The notes under the pieces: generated by a model
Told to the model about the DNA's origin: nothing
The model's input: the letters and a program-made list of their open reading frames with translations, nothing else
Databases searched by the model: none
Part shown: in pieces, positions 12,701 to 22,600 of the stretch
How the letters are laid out: each line of letters starts with the position of its first letter
Numbering within the stretch: position 1 is the first letter of the stretch
NCBI RefSeq assembly: GCF_032118995.1
Contig: NC_092657.1
Span: 317,391-381,390 of the forward strand
DNA length: 64,000 bases
Source of the DNA: Asterias amurensis
Taxonomy: Eukaryota > Echinodermata > Asteroidea > Forcipulatida > Asteriidae
Direction: 5' to 3'
Translations under genes and position numbers: made by a program

Positions 12701-12963
12701 GTTCTTGAGCAGGCAACTCGGTTTTGTTTCCAACGTTTGTATACCAACAAAGCACCACAGGTAAGTATTATTGTACACATGTTTGTTTTCCTTGCTAAAA
12801 ACTGTGTATTGACCTCTTACACGCACCTCACACGCGGCAACTGAAGGAAGAAAATATGTTGCTTCGAAAATATTTCGGGAAGAAACAAAACCTTACAAAT
12901 GTTTCTATTTTGCTTAATTATTAGACACCAACTTCACAGCCAGAGTCTATATTTTCATCGTGA
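796..12963 (+). CDS. CABIN1: CABIN1 (calcineurin-binding protein 1), 3' part, spliced
   Basis: The translated exons align in order with vertebrate CABIN1 as I remember it: [109 protein letters not shown] and [12 protein letters not shown] are near-identical landmarks. In mammals CABIN1 is a nuclear TPR scaffold that works with HIRA, UBN1 and ASF1a in H3.3 deposition, and also inhibits calcineurin and MEF2. Only the middle and C-terminal part lies here (about 1,200 codons); the N-terminal TPR region is outside the window. The region around 9708-10110 is acidic and low in complexity, matching the variable linker of the family. The protein stops soon after the helix equivalent to human EEAALEQAVKFC, so the long proline-rich tail with the calcineurin- and MEF2-binding parts is absent. 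The gene runs tail-to-tail toward MYB. Confidence 0.93.
2761..2935 (+). repeat. Tandem triplication of a CABIN1 exon end with its donor
   Basis: The end of exon 2693-2789 and the following intron start are repeated at about 2761, 2830 and 2891, each copy beginning catcat(g/t)ga. Copies 1 and 2 both keep a good donor (ggtaaga at 2789/2790 and 2858/2859). The two donors are 69 nt apart and the frame between them is open, so the second would add 23 residues. The third copy has lost its donor. Confidence 0.85.
3411..3748 (+). mobile_element. tRNA-derived SINE, near full length
   Basis: The element starts with a Ser/Leu-tRNA-like head (gccgagtggttaag) and a B-box-like gggttcgg. It then runs through a body with cttgagcaagatactt and cagctcagggctgtatac, and ends in a tail with accagggcattaatgtaaagcgc and an ATT-rich run. 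Related pieces in this window lie at 10930-11150 (+), 30887-31155 (+), 31940-32172 (-), 20370-20480 (-) and 54125-54240 (-). Tail-only pieces lie at 9275-9395 and 16976-17075. Confidence 0.8.
4361..4545 (+). repeat. Three copies of a CABIN1 acceptor and exon start
   Basis: The motif ctctagagctcta occurs at about 4359, 4415 and 4518. The last is the true start of exon 4523-4687. The middle copy carries a diverged copy of about 60 bases of exon (gaagacattgattgcctaaa), and the first only a short one. Spacings of 56 and 103 bp are not multiples of three, so use of the decoys would shift the frame. Confidence 0.8.
5161..5400 (+). repeat. 120-bp tandem duplication over a CABIN1 acceptor and exon start
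   Basis: A 120-bp unit beginning agggagctttcctacgtc lies at 5161 and again at 5281, with the first 60 or so bases identical. The real exon 5379-5586 forms a third, more diverged copy from about 5401. A decoy acceptor (catttag) ends at 5257. The decoy exon reads the CABIN1 frame for some 25 codons, then meets a stop (GAG ATC TAG), so it is a pseudo-exon. Confidence 0.85.
6948..7085 (+). repeat. Interspersed repeat of the 'gggcaccaaggc' family
   Basis: The block contains gggcaccaaggcattttctc, a middle with atgaggaaattgta-like sequence, and a second gggcaccaaggcaatgac. Relatives lie at about 17935-18050, 21640-21735, 23112-23215, 32670-32795, 54895-55030 and 57800-57870, in both orientations. 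No coding capacity is seen; the class is unknown. Confidence 0.7.
7632..7745 (+). repeat. Intronic 62-bp tandem duplication
   Basis: A block starting tctataagaagcagcctag occurs at about 7632 and 7698 with near-identical following sequence. It lies inside a CABIN1 intron between exons 7294-7455 and 7920-8219 and copies no recognised exon. Confidence 0.75.
9528..9665 (+). mobile_element. tRNA-derived SINE, second family
   Basis: It has an A-box-like tggtctagttggtaagacac and a B-box-like gggtttgaatcccac at tRNA spacing, followed by a tail with cacatcggtgttag. It is not a functional tRNA gene, because the acceptor stem and 3' part do not fold like a tRNA. Relatives lie at 520-600 (-) and about 55995-56530 (+). 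Confidence 0.7.
10330..10500. mobile_element. Diverged MITE of the 'cccaatttcatagagctg' family
   Basis: The right end has tttgtgcttacaggctttat followed by an ends-type aaattgagccca, as in clearer copies at 44874 and 48513. Another weak copy lies at 11907-12062 and a third at 34625-34806. The copy at 11907 follows the exon ending at 11889 directly. Confidence 0.55.
10930..11150 (+). mobile_element. SINE of the 3411 family, 3' truncated
   Basis: It keeps the head with gggttcgaatcccggtcgt and the body up to ctcagggctgtatac, then stops without the tail. It lies in a CABIN1 intron. Confidence 0.75.
12275..12600. mobile_element. Decayed MITE of the TTAA family in a CABIN1 intron
   Basis: It keeps tataaaacattgtgagaaat, ctggtctttgacaattacca and gtgtccagtg in the order found in the intact copy at 56123-56498. 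The left end is lost. Confidence 0.65.
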
Positions 12964-13680
12964 CCGCCTAAGAGTAATGTAAGGAGCTTTCTAACATCGG
13001 ACGGTCAAGAGTAGAAGATCTTAGCTCTACCCCTCCAGACATCACAAGATGTACCTCAGACTTAATGTAAGGAGCTTTCTAACATCGGACAGTCAAGAGT
13101 AAAAGATCTTAGCTCTCAACCTCCAGACATCACAAGATAGACCTCAGACTTCATTGTGTTCCAATAAGGAGCTTTCTAACATCGGACAGTCAAGAGTAGA
13201 AGATCTTAGATCTACCCCTCCAGACATCACAAGATGTACCTCAGACTTAATGTGAGGAGCTATCGGACAGTCAAGAGTAAAAGATCTTAGCTCTCAACCT
13301 CCAGACATCAAAAGATAGACCTCAGACTTAATGTAAGGAGCTTTCTAACATCGGACAGTCAAGAGTAGATCTTAGCTCTACCCCTCCAGACATCACAAGA
13401 TAGACCTCAGACTTAATGTAAGGAGCTTTCTAACATCGGACAGTCAAGAGTAGATCTTAGCTCTACCCCTCCAGACATCACAAGATAGACCTCAGACTTA
13501 ATGTAAGGAGCTTTCTAACATCGGACAGTCAAGAGTAGATCTTAGCTCTACCCCTCCAGACATCACAAGATAGACCTCAGACTTAATGTAAGGAGCTTTC
13601 TAACATCGGACAGTCAAGAGTAAAAGATCTTAGCTCTACCCCTCCAGACATCAAAAGATATACCTCAGACTTGATAGTGT
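12964..13680 (+). repeat. Eight-copy tandem repeat in the CABIN1 3' UTR
   Basis: Units of about 80-100 bp each carry ggagctttctaacatcgga, gtcaagagta, gatcttagctcta and acctcagactt. Copies begin near 12977, 13065, 13166, 13249 (internally deleted), 13332, 13418, 13500 and 13588. The array begins within a few bases of the CABIN1 stop codon, so it should be part of the 3' UTR. Several units include aatgtaagga, which looks like a splice donor. Confidence 0.88.
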
Positions 13681-14340
13681 TCCAAATGGAAGTTAACTTG
13701 GAGTCAAGATACACATGAATATGGGCAATGAGTGGTGTGTAGTTTAAAAGAACTGAATTGAAATATCAGGAAGGAAATAAGAAAGAGAATTGTTAGAACT
13801 GTCTGTCACTAACTTATCATGTGAGGAGCGGTCCCTAGCGACCAGTTTAAATCCCTTCAACAAAATAGTTGAAAAATTAAAAATAAGTATTGCACGACAC
13901 AGTTTTCAGTTTAAAAACTCCCATCCACTGTAACAGTTAGAGTAAAAGTTGATAACTTGAGAAAAACATCAACCTTGTTTCCAAGGAAAGGACAATTGTG
14001 GCAACAATACAAAGAAAACAAAGTGTTACTTTACTTGTATTCATTCACTCTTGGTTATTGTAGTTTATTGCGTAATAATATATCACAGCAAGGTATTCTT
14101 AAACTATTGATCATTGATACAGATTTAACAAGAAATATCACAAATGCCAATGCCAGAAGATTGTGACTTCATGGAGATTTGCATTATCGTTTGAATTGAC
14201 GACTCCTTTACAGCTAAAATTTGACATCAATTTCACTTCTACATCTTGTGTGTTCAATTCCAGTTAATGATCTGTATGAATGTTTGCAAATGATCATACT
14301 ACATTAAGTTAAAACTGCCAACAATGTTTTTGTTGTTAAT

Positions 14341-14545
14341 AATAAACTGGAATAATTACTGAGATTCCAAGAGTCTATGGAATCTCTAAGTCATGCTAAA
14401 TATGATTTACATTTTCTTTATAGATTTGAAACTATAAATGCAAACCTGCTTCTGAAAATGTTTTTGTTATCACTTGGTTATGTAGCTTGTAGGATTGGTT
14501 TTTCAAACTTTGTAAGGATTCTTTTGTAATAAAATCCAGAATAAA
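14341..14545 (+). promoter_or_regulatory. Likely CABIN1 poly(A) signals
   Basis: AATAAA occurs at 14341, 14528 and 14540, followed by a T/G-rich stretch. These are the first clear clustered signals downstream of the CABIN1 stop on the plus strand, giving a 3' UTR of about 1.4-1.6 kb. Confidence 0.5.
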
Positions 14546-14803
14546 ACTAGCTCACAAAAAGCTTTGTGGTTTCTTTGTTTTTCAATTTCTGACATGTAAC
14601 AGTAATAACACATCATGAATTGATATTAACATTTGAATTTAGTGCATGAAGTTCGAAAACATCATTACTGATTCGCAGAAAATTGCAACTTGTAAGCACA
14701 CAAAATACAGTCAACTCACGTTACCTAAAAAGCACGGTTCTGCTTTTAAGGAGTAAATTCTGAAGTCGCGAATCACATTTCCACTTTATGTTTCTTCGTT
14801 TAA

Positions 14804-15121
14804 AGACACTGGACACTATTAGTAATTGTCAAAGACCAGTCTTCTCACTTGGTGTTTCTCAACATATGCATAAAATAACAAACCTGTGAAAATTTGAGCT
14901 CAATCGGTCCTCGAAGTTGCGAGATATTAATGAAAGAAAAAAACACCCTTGTCGCACCATGGTCACATGAAGTTGTGCGCTTTCAGATGCTTGATTTCGA
15001 GACCTCAAATTCTAAAGCTGTTTCTCACAATGTTTTATACTATCAACCTCTCCCCATTACTAGTTACCAATTATGCTAATAATTATTTTGAGAAATTTAC
15101 TACTAATAGTGTCCACTCTCT
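14804..15121. mobile_element. MITE with TTAA target duplication
   Basis: The ends are inverted repeats (agacactggacactatta on the left, taatagtgtccactctct on the right), directly flanked by TTAA at 14800-14803 and 15122-15125. The element is about 318 bp, has no coding capacity, and lies between the CABIN1 and MYB 3' ends. TTAA targeting is known for the piggyBac and Kolobok superfamilies; I cannot tell which applies. Confidence 0.8.
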
Positions 15122-15125
15122 TTAA

Positions 15126-16681
15126 TGTCCTCTTATATTCGTTAATTTAACGTTCCTATTATAGAGTGGTCTTTGGCCAGTTTAATGCATTAATTGTGAT
15201 CAGTTTGTTACAAGTGTGTATATTATGTACATGTACTTGCATACAGGTGCATTGACCTCAGATGAATTTCAAAGTATGATTGAAACATATGAAAGGTGCA
15301 AATAATTTCTAAGTTTGTGGAAGACCATAAAAAGTCATAAAATATCAGATAGGCCCTTATTAAGATAAATTCCTCATGCACATCAACCGTTAGAGCCTAG
15401 TCACTTGATTTACCTCAGAAAGATTAATACTGTACACACACTATACATGTTTACAAAGGTTAGAACTGTTTCCCTAGAGTTAAAATACTTTGCTCTACCC
15501 CCCCCCCCCCCCCCCACACACAAAGCTGCCAACTCCCCCTGATCCTGATGAAAAAAATATATGACAATGTTTCCGATAATGGAAACTTCTTGCCTATTTT
15601 ACTGAACAGGTGTTATAAAAACATTCCCCAGTAGACATGTGAAGTACCACTCTTGAAATGCACCCTCACTGGGGTCAAAGGTGGCAAATGATTGGAACAT
15701 ACCTGTTCTTTATGCGTAAAAATGTGCGCGTGAACTCTGCATCCGTGTGACATTTCTCGTTAGGCACGGGGGTCTATTGTGCAAAAATCTCCCCCGATTG
15801 TTGTACAAAATGTTACCAGCTCTGAATTCAAAATAGTATCAGCTTCCTAGGTTTGTCCTGAAAAACACTTCCCAAATGTAAACCATACCAACCTGCTACC
15901 CATTCCCCTTTTATGGTTACCCCGTTCTACTGTTTATATTACACACTTCGTAAAACTTTGTACAAATTACAAAAGCCAAGAAAATATCATCTGTATTTTA
16001 CACTGTTTGACTAAGAGTGTGTTCTACAATTGCTTGACCGTTAGAACACCAGGTTTACTGTCAAAGACTTTAGTTTATGTACATAAAAAAACTATCATCT
16101 GTAAAATGTTACCAATCCAAGTCTAGTCAATCCAATCTTATTATTGAATCTTTTTTCAGAGGAACTTTTTTTAAAGCAAGAATTTTAGATATGTTATACT
16201 CAACGTAACCACAGCAAACCATAAAATGATCAATCAAAACTTAAGTTATTTCGTGAGATTTTGTTTTGAACTCGGAAAGTTCATGAGAATTGTGCAAATT
16301 ATATCTTCAAAAAATAGTTAATGGCCTGAGTCTTTCTCAAAGGCTACATCATATCTTAGACAGACGGCAATCAAGAAAGTTTAAAATACAATCAAGCCAG
16401 CTTTCTGAATCAAATCTAAACCCAGATTAAAAGTTATACATGTAGATATACATTTAAAATTGCAAAGTTTGAAGTGGTTTAGGATTACAGTAACGGATAT
16501 TAAAGTAACACAAAGAAGACACTAATTGAACGATGTTGGATTTGTTGTTTATAAGCGGATCACGTATTTGAGATTTAAAACATTGAATCAACAATGACAT
16601 ACAACAGTAGCAAAATAATCAGATACGATTATAAAAGGCAGAACTGCAAGAGAAGTTAAGAGGTTGAGAGAGCGAGGAAGT
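15126..16681. other. Convergent intergenic region, MYB 3' UTR
   Basis: No coding sequence is seen between the MITE and the MYB stop codon. It holds a C-rich run at about 15498-15515 and A/T-rich sequence. The MYB 3' UTR should begin at 16681 and read leftward. I find no perfect AATAAA on the minus strand here; variant ATTAAA signals lie near 15180 and 15125. Confidence 0.5.
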
Positions 16682-19600
16682 TTAGAGGTTGAGAGAACGA
16701 GGTCGACAAGAGCGTAAGATCTTGCGAGCTGCTTCTGTCATGAAGATCTGGTCCTCCGATTTACCACAAACAATCTTCTCCCACTCTTTATCAAGCTGGA
16801 AAATACAAATAAAAAACAGTCATTTAAAAAAAAAGAAATTCTAGTGAATAAGGAACGATACAAATATTGCATAACTCAGGGTTTTCAATTAAAATTTTAT
16901 CATCACATGAAATTGTTTTCCAATACACAGCATTAACAGTACTGGTGCATTAAACTGATGTCTCCACTAATGAGGTCAATGACCCTAACCCAAACCCAAT
17001 GACCGTGGCACTAATGTAAAGCACATTGAGACGTTATTGAGAAATGCACTTTATAAGAACTAGTTATTATTAGTATTATTGAAACTTTGAACTTACCATC
17101 GGAGGTTTAAACGGAGTTTCATGCAGCGAGTGTTTACTTCTATTCTTGGATATTTTACTCGTCATCTTGACTGGGGATGTAGCCGGTAAAAGGAAGGCAT
17201 TGTTGAATGCTGTTCCAGACGTTGACGTCATTGAGCTCATTGGTGGAGACATCAACAGGGAATCTGAGAGTAAACTGTGACTTTGCTAAAGGAAGACAGA
17301 TCAATGAAAACAAAATTCATGAAATCATCGCCAAAGTAAAGATTAAGAAGACTGAAAATAATGATTTAATTATTGCTTTGAAAACAATTATCTCAAAAGT
17401 ATCCATGAAAATATTTGTAAACAATAAACCTGACACTGACATTTAAATCATAATTAATGCCATAATCTCTTAATACTAATAATAATAGTAAAATATAGTT
17501 TATAGTAAATTGAAGTAAACAGCAAAAGGTAGCCAAAATACAAGTCGTCACAAGAAACACATCAGTAAAATATTAAAGTAAAAATACTCAAAGCCTAAAT
17601 ATACAAGTACTTAAAATAAATTGTTAGATACAAAATACTACAGTAAAACATGTAAAATAAATGATGGGTGGGGTGGGGGGGGGGGGGGGAGAGGTTACAC
17701 CGTGGTCATTACAGTAAAAAGATAGCAATTTTAAATAATGATCAACATTTGGCAAAATACCAGGCAAAATAGCACAAAAAACACAACATAATGAGGAAAC
17801 CAAATGATCCTCAGTATCTGGCCTTTAAAAAATATGCAGTACAAAATAGATAAATAGAAGGCACAAAACAAAGCTTAAAGAACAAAAGCAGAGGAAAGCA
17901 GAGATTAGCATAAAATCTCCATCAGTACAATGACCTTGTTGAAAGGGCAAGGGCACCAAGGCATTTTTCTCAGTGGTAAAGGACATCCCAAGAGGGAATT
18001 GGAAATTTCTACCAGAGCATTTCAAAAGGGCACCAAGACGGCAATCGCCTTCGATGCCTTCGTGAAGTTTCAGGTCTGTTAAGGAGATGTTTGCATTGCA
18101 TTCTTACCTCATCATCTGCAAAGTGACTTGAGCTTAGGTCCGTTTCTGAAGCCATTTCTTCCGTCAGTGATTTACGAACACGCTTATTAGGAGAATCAGT
18201 CTAAGATAACAAATTGATGAATCATTAGTTAGCAAAAAAATTTATTATTTTATTTCACACGTAAAATATACACAGTGAAATGCATTTTGGTTTTGCATGT
18301 CTAAAAACATGTTTTTACTCAAATACACACAACAAAATACACACTAAAAATTACCATTATATACAAAATACATAGAAACGACAAATCAAAAACAAAAATC
18401 AGTCAGGACAAATCAAATTTGACACTTAAAAAGTGTTACAATTCTAATCGCAAGCAACGATTATCATTTGAAAAACACCTTTGAGGTAAAATATCCTACA
18501 GCACTATAACCACCAACAACAGGATAAACAGGAATAAGAGAGAAATGTTTGGTGTTAGACGAGGTAGGAATACTCCGACTCAAAATTTTCGCCGAGTAAG
18601 ATTTTTCTGTGCTTAGCAATTTTGATCAGAGTTGACTTACCACGGAAACTCTAACGGAGACTCGTTTCATTGAGGACCAACTTACCACGGAAACTCTAAC
18701 AGAGACTCGTTTCATTGAGGACCAACTTACCACGGAAACTCTAACGGAGACTCGTTTCATTGAGGACCAACTTCCAATATCTTGCTTAATGATCTCAGAT
18801 ATATCCTCAAGTTGACCCGGAGTACAGGGCTAAAAAAGATTGCAAAACAGAACAGCGGAATTTAATGGAAACAAAGAAAGACTCTGCTAGGGTTGAAACG
18901 TTATGCCATTAAAAGTTTTTTAGCATTTATAACATGTTACATGGTTGTTAAGCAGTTTGCAAAAGCTAGTTTTGTTTTCTCAAAAAAAAAAATATATATA
19001 CTAAGAGTAATTATGAGCAACTGTAGGAAATGTTGAAAAGTGCCGTCAAAGTTTAAGCAGCACGCTACAAAATTAATATGGGAAGATTCGGATTGCATTT
19101 CTTCAAAGAATAATAATTTTACATTTAGAATTTAAAGTTTAACCAACTCAAAGTGTAGGATGAGAAAAATCAGGTAACACTCAATCTGTTTCCGACTTTA
19201 AATCAAGTAAGATTGCTTGTTTGTTACATACCATGAATTTACTGGTTCCACTTCTCTTCTCTAAAGCTGCCAGAGCATTTTTGAGCGGTGTGGGCGTTCT
19301 TGGCGTGGACTCTAACAGAGATCGTTTGGCATTATTAGGGGTTCGGAAATATCTGAAAAATAGAATATAAATCTTGAATGAAACATTTACAAAACCTTCA
19401 ATAAAAATGGGTATTACTGAAGGCAGATCTCTTGATGAATTACACTAAGTTCATTTACAAATACATTACAAATACAATAAAACTTAACATAAAACACACC
19501 AATATAAGATACATTAAAAAAGGGGTAAACGGTACAATAGAGAAAGAGTAAGCCTAAATAGGAAGTTAAAAAGTGAACCATGGACAGATAAAAAAAGGCA

Positions 19601-22600
19601 CATACTGAAAAAAAGTACACTATACATAAGTAATAATAACACAGCATTTGTTTAAGGCGCACAACACATTATACATGTAAACACATTTAGTTATCACACA
19701 AGCTGGAGTGGAATACATATAAATATAATAAGCACCTACCTACTGACTGGTGTACCAGTAGCGTACATATTGGGCGTGGTTTCATGTTGACCTTTGATGA
19801 CCGGTGTGGAGGTCAACATCTGCTGGCATACATCAACTTGATCAGCTCCATCAATATTCAAGAACTGCATGACAAATTCAAATCAATTTCAATTCATTAT
19901 AAGAAAAGACAGAATCAAACGAACAACAATAAGGTAGTACAAGACTTGAAGACTTATATAGTAAGATACGTACCCTTGATGGTGAGAATGGTAAGCTCTT
20001 GATGGGTGTGCCATTGGGTGTGGTCATAACACTACTCTCAAGAATACGCCTAGAGCGCTGAGATAGAAGTTAAGGATATAACAAAATCATACATTTATAC
20101 AATGAATTCATTAGGGGAGTAGTCTAGGTTAACAGAAGACAATTTTTACTCTGAATTATAAGACCTACTCCTTTTACACAAAGTACATGTGTACCATGTA
20201 ATGTTTTACAAGATGCTGTGGTGCAATATGCAGCCACCCAATCAAACCAGATAAACCGAGGCAAATCTCTTCTCTTTTTGATAAGTGCACTGGGTTCTTT
20301 TACAAGCATTACACAACACGGGGGACCATCAGCTTTACGTCCCATTCGAAGGACGAAGCATAATGTTAAGGAATAAGACACAGGTGTCATGACTGGGACT
20401 CGACCCAACCATCTGCTGATCATAAATACCAGAACTCGAGTCTGGTGCTCTTAACCGCTAGGCCACGACATGCCACAATATCTTGAGTAAAAAGGATACA
20501 AGTCTAGGTCTACTCTTGCGCAAGATGGTAGGAGGCGTGCTGAACTTGGAGGTAACTGGTGACGTGATTGGAATCAGAGTCCCATAACTTCCTCTCGATA
20601 ACTCGGATATAGCATGGCTGTCAAAATGGTAACCTGTGGGACAATAACAATAAACAAACAATATTGAGAAGGGGTGTGGGTAATTATTCAAAGATAAATC
20701 TCATTTCTGATGGTTCTGAGAAGAACCCGAGTTTAGATATAACAGGGTCTAAGAGTTTTTACTAATCTTCGAATGTTGCTTTAGAAAAAAACAGTATCAC
20801 TCAAATAAAACCTAGTAATCAGACTGTCTAACAGTTTAAAAACAAATTAGGGTAGTGTTTCATTAATTGCAGAAAGGATCATTTCTTCTTTTCTTTCAAC
20901 ATTTTAGCAAACGAGTATGGTCACTTGCAAAATGTTGAAAGTGAAATAAGTAGGTTTAAAATCTTGATTTACCTGTGCTGGCCTTGTGAACAGTTGGTGT
21001 AGCGTCATTTTCATCATTATTCAGCATCAAATCAAAATCAGTGTTAAGCTCCAAGAGACGAGTAGGATCCGTAAAATCAGGAATACCCCTAGAAAGGAAA
21101 GACAAAAAACAAGTTTGAATTCACAAGTAAATCATTATTTTGTTCAGTCATTCATAAGAATAATGGTTTATTTTTTTAAAACAAATTTCCCATGGCGGCC
21201 AAGAATCGAAATACAGGAAGATTTACAGAGAACACACAATTTAAAAAGAAGAAAATTGCTTTAGGAGTGCAAATATTTACAAGATTAGTAAGTCTGAGAG
21301 TAAGAAGGAAAACACTGTAAGATTATTTAGGCAATTAGTTAAGATTAATTATTCAAGATTAAATGATAGCAAATGAATTCTACCTTAGTGGGGTCAAGAC
21401 CTCTTCATCGCGAACCATCCAGTACATCAAGTTGTCTTCTGTATTCCTATTGGATGTCGGACGCTGTGGGGACATCCAAAGGTTACTTCCTGCATTCTGA
21501 TTGGCTAAGGTGTTGCTATGGAGAGGTTGCAACACATGACTCAATCCATGAGATGATCCTTGGCTCTTCATCATACCTACAACAAACAGTTACCATGGTT
21601 ACATAATACTGTATGGACATTTCATTTTGTTTTGCAAAGGGCACTTTCATTGGAAAATCTAGAAGTATATGGGAAGGAAACTTTTAAAGGGGCACCTAGG
21701 CCATGATGAGGGCAGCAAAGGCAATGGCCGTTCATGTAATTCCAGGTGAAAGATGATCAGGAATGATGATGATTAGAAATGATGGTAACAAATGAAGATG
21801 CAGTGAGAGAAGCTTTACCTGAATCCGTCATTGATGAACTAGCAGAGTCTGGGTACACTAAAGTAATCTGGAAGTTCAGAAACATAAATAAACAAATAAA
21901 TTATCTTCATAATACAACGGTTGGGCACATTAACGTCATGGCACGCCTTAACATTGCAGTGGAGACACAATATAAACAGGTATGATATTTAGTTCCAGAT
22001 AATTAGAAGGGTAAAGATAAATGATCAAAGAAGATCTTACCTGATTGTTCAACGGATGTTGCTTAACAGGTGTGTATGGATTCTGAGTTTCTACTTTCCT
22101 CTTCATTGTGGAGTTCCAGTGATTCTTGATAGCGTTATCCGTTCTGGTATCAACAAAATAATCTTATGTTAATAAATAATAATAATAACATTTAATATGC
22201 ACACATATCCACCCCAATGGATGCTTAATGAGCCTTACTGCCTAATAAGGGAAATGTCTTCATTATCATCAAGCTTTACAGTAGACGAAAACAAAGGATT
22301 GATTGTGGGAACAGGAATGTTTTCGGGGCAGCCATGTCGAATGAGCTATCCCCAGCCTTCCTTCTAGTTATGGGAACAGAAAGCCGAGTCTGATCAGCTG
22401 ATGATCGAGGTCGTTGCCTTTATGCATCAGGAGTATTAGAGTTGTGGAAATGTACAACTACAACCACGGCTTGGGCTCCGGCTTCGCACGCTGCATTTGC
22501 AGCTCGGTCTTTAAGATACGATGGAGTCTGTTTGGTTTACCTTCCTGGAAGCTGCTTAGCGATCTCTGCCCAGCGGTTCCCAAGACGTTTATGAGCATCA

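Larger units (their letters stand above)
796..12963 (+). other. CABIN1: CABIN1 exon map
   Basis: Coding exons read from GT/AG sites and continuous frame: 796-873 (or to 878), 1212-1331 (or from 1219), 1758-1870, 2198-2268, 2693-2789, 3083-3306, 3778-3902, 4523-4687, 4812-4925, 5379-5586, 6113-6354, 6466-6528, 6794-6899, 7294-7455, 7920-8219, 8673-8827, 8971-9128, 9708-10186, 10647-10798, 11208-11336, 11769-11889, 12075-12188, 12683-12760, 12925-12963. Phases agree at every junction from exon 1212-1331 onward. The joint between the first two is uncertain because their phases fit only with the alternative sites given in brackets. The acceptor before 3083 has a weak pyrimidine tract. Confidence 0.82.

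Noticed and set aside
16976-17075. Telomere-like or regulatory repeat (cctaacccaaaccc)
   Set aside because: It is a drifted start of a SINE tail (accaggg/cactaatgtaaagc type), not a telomeric array.
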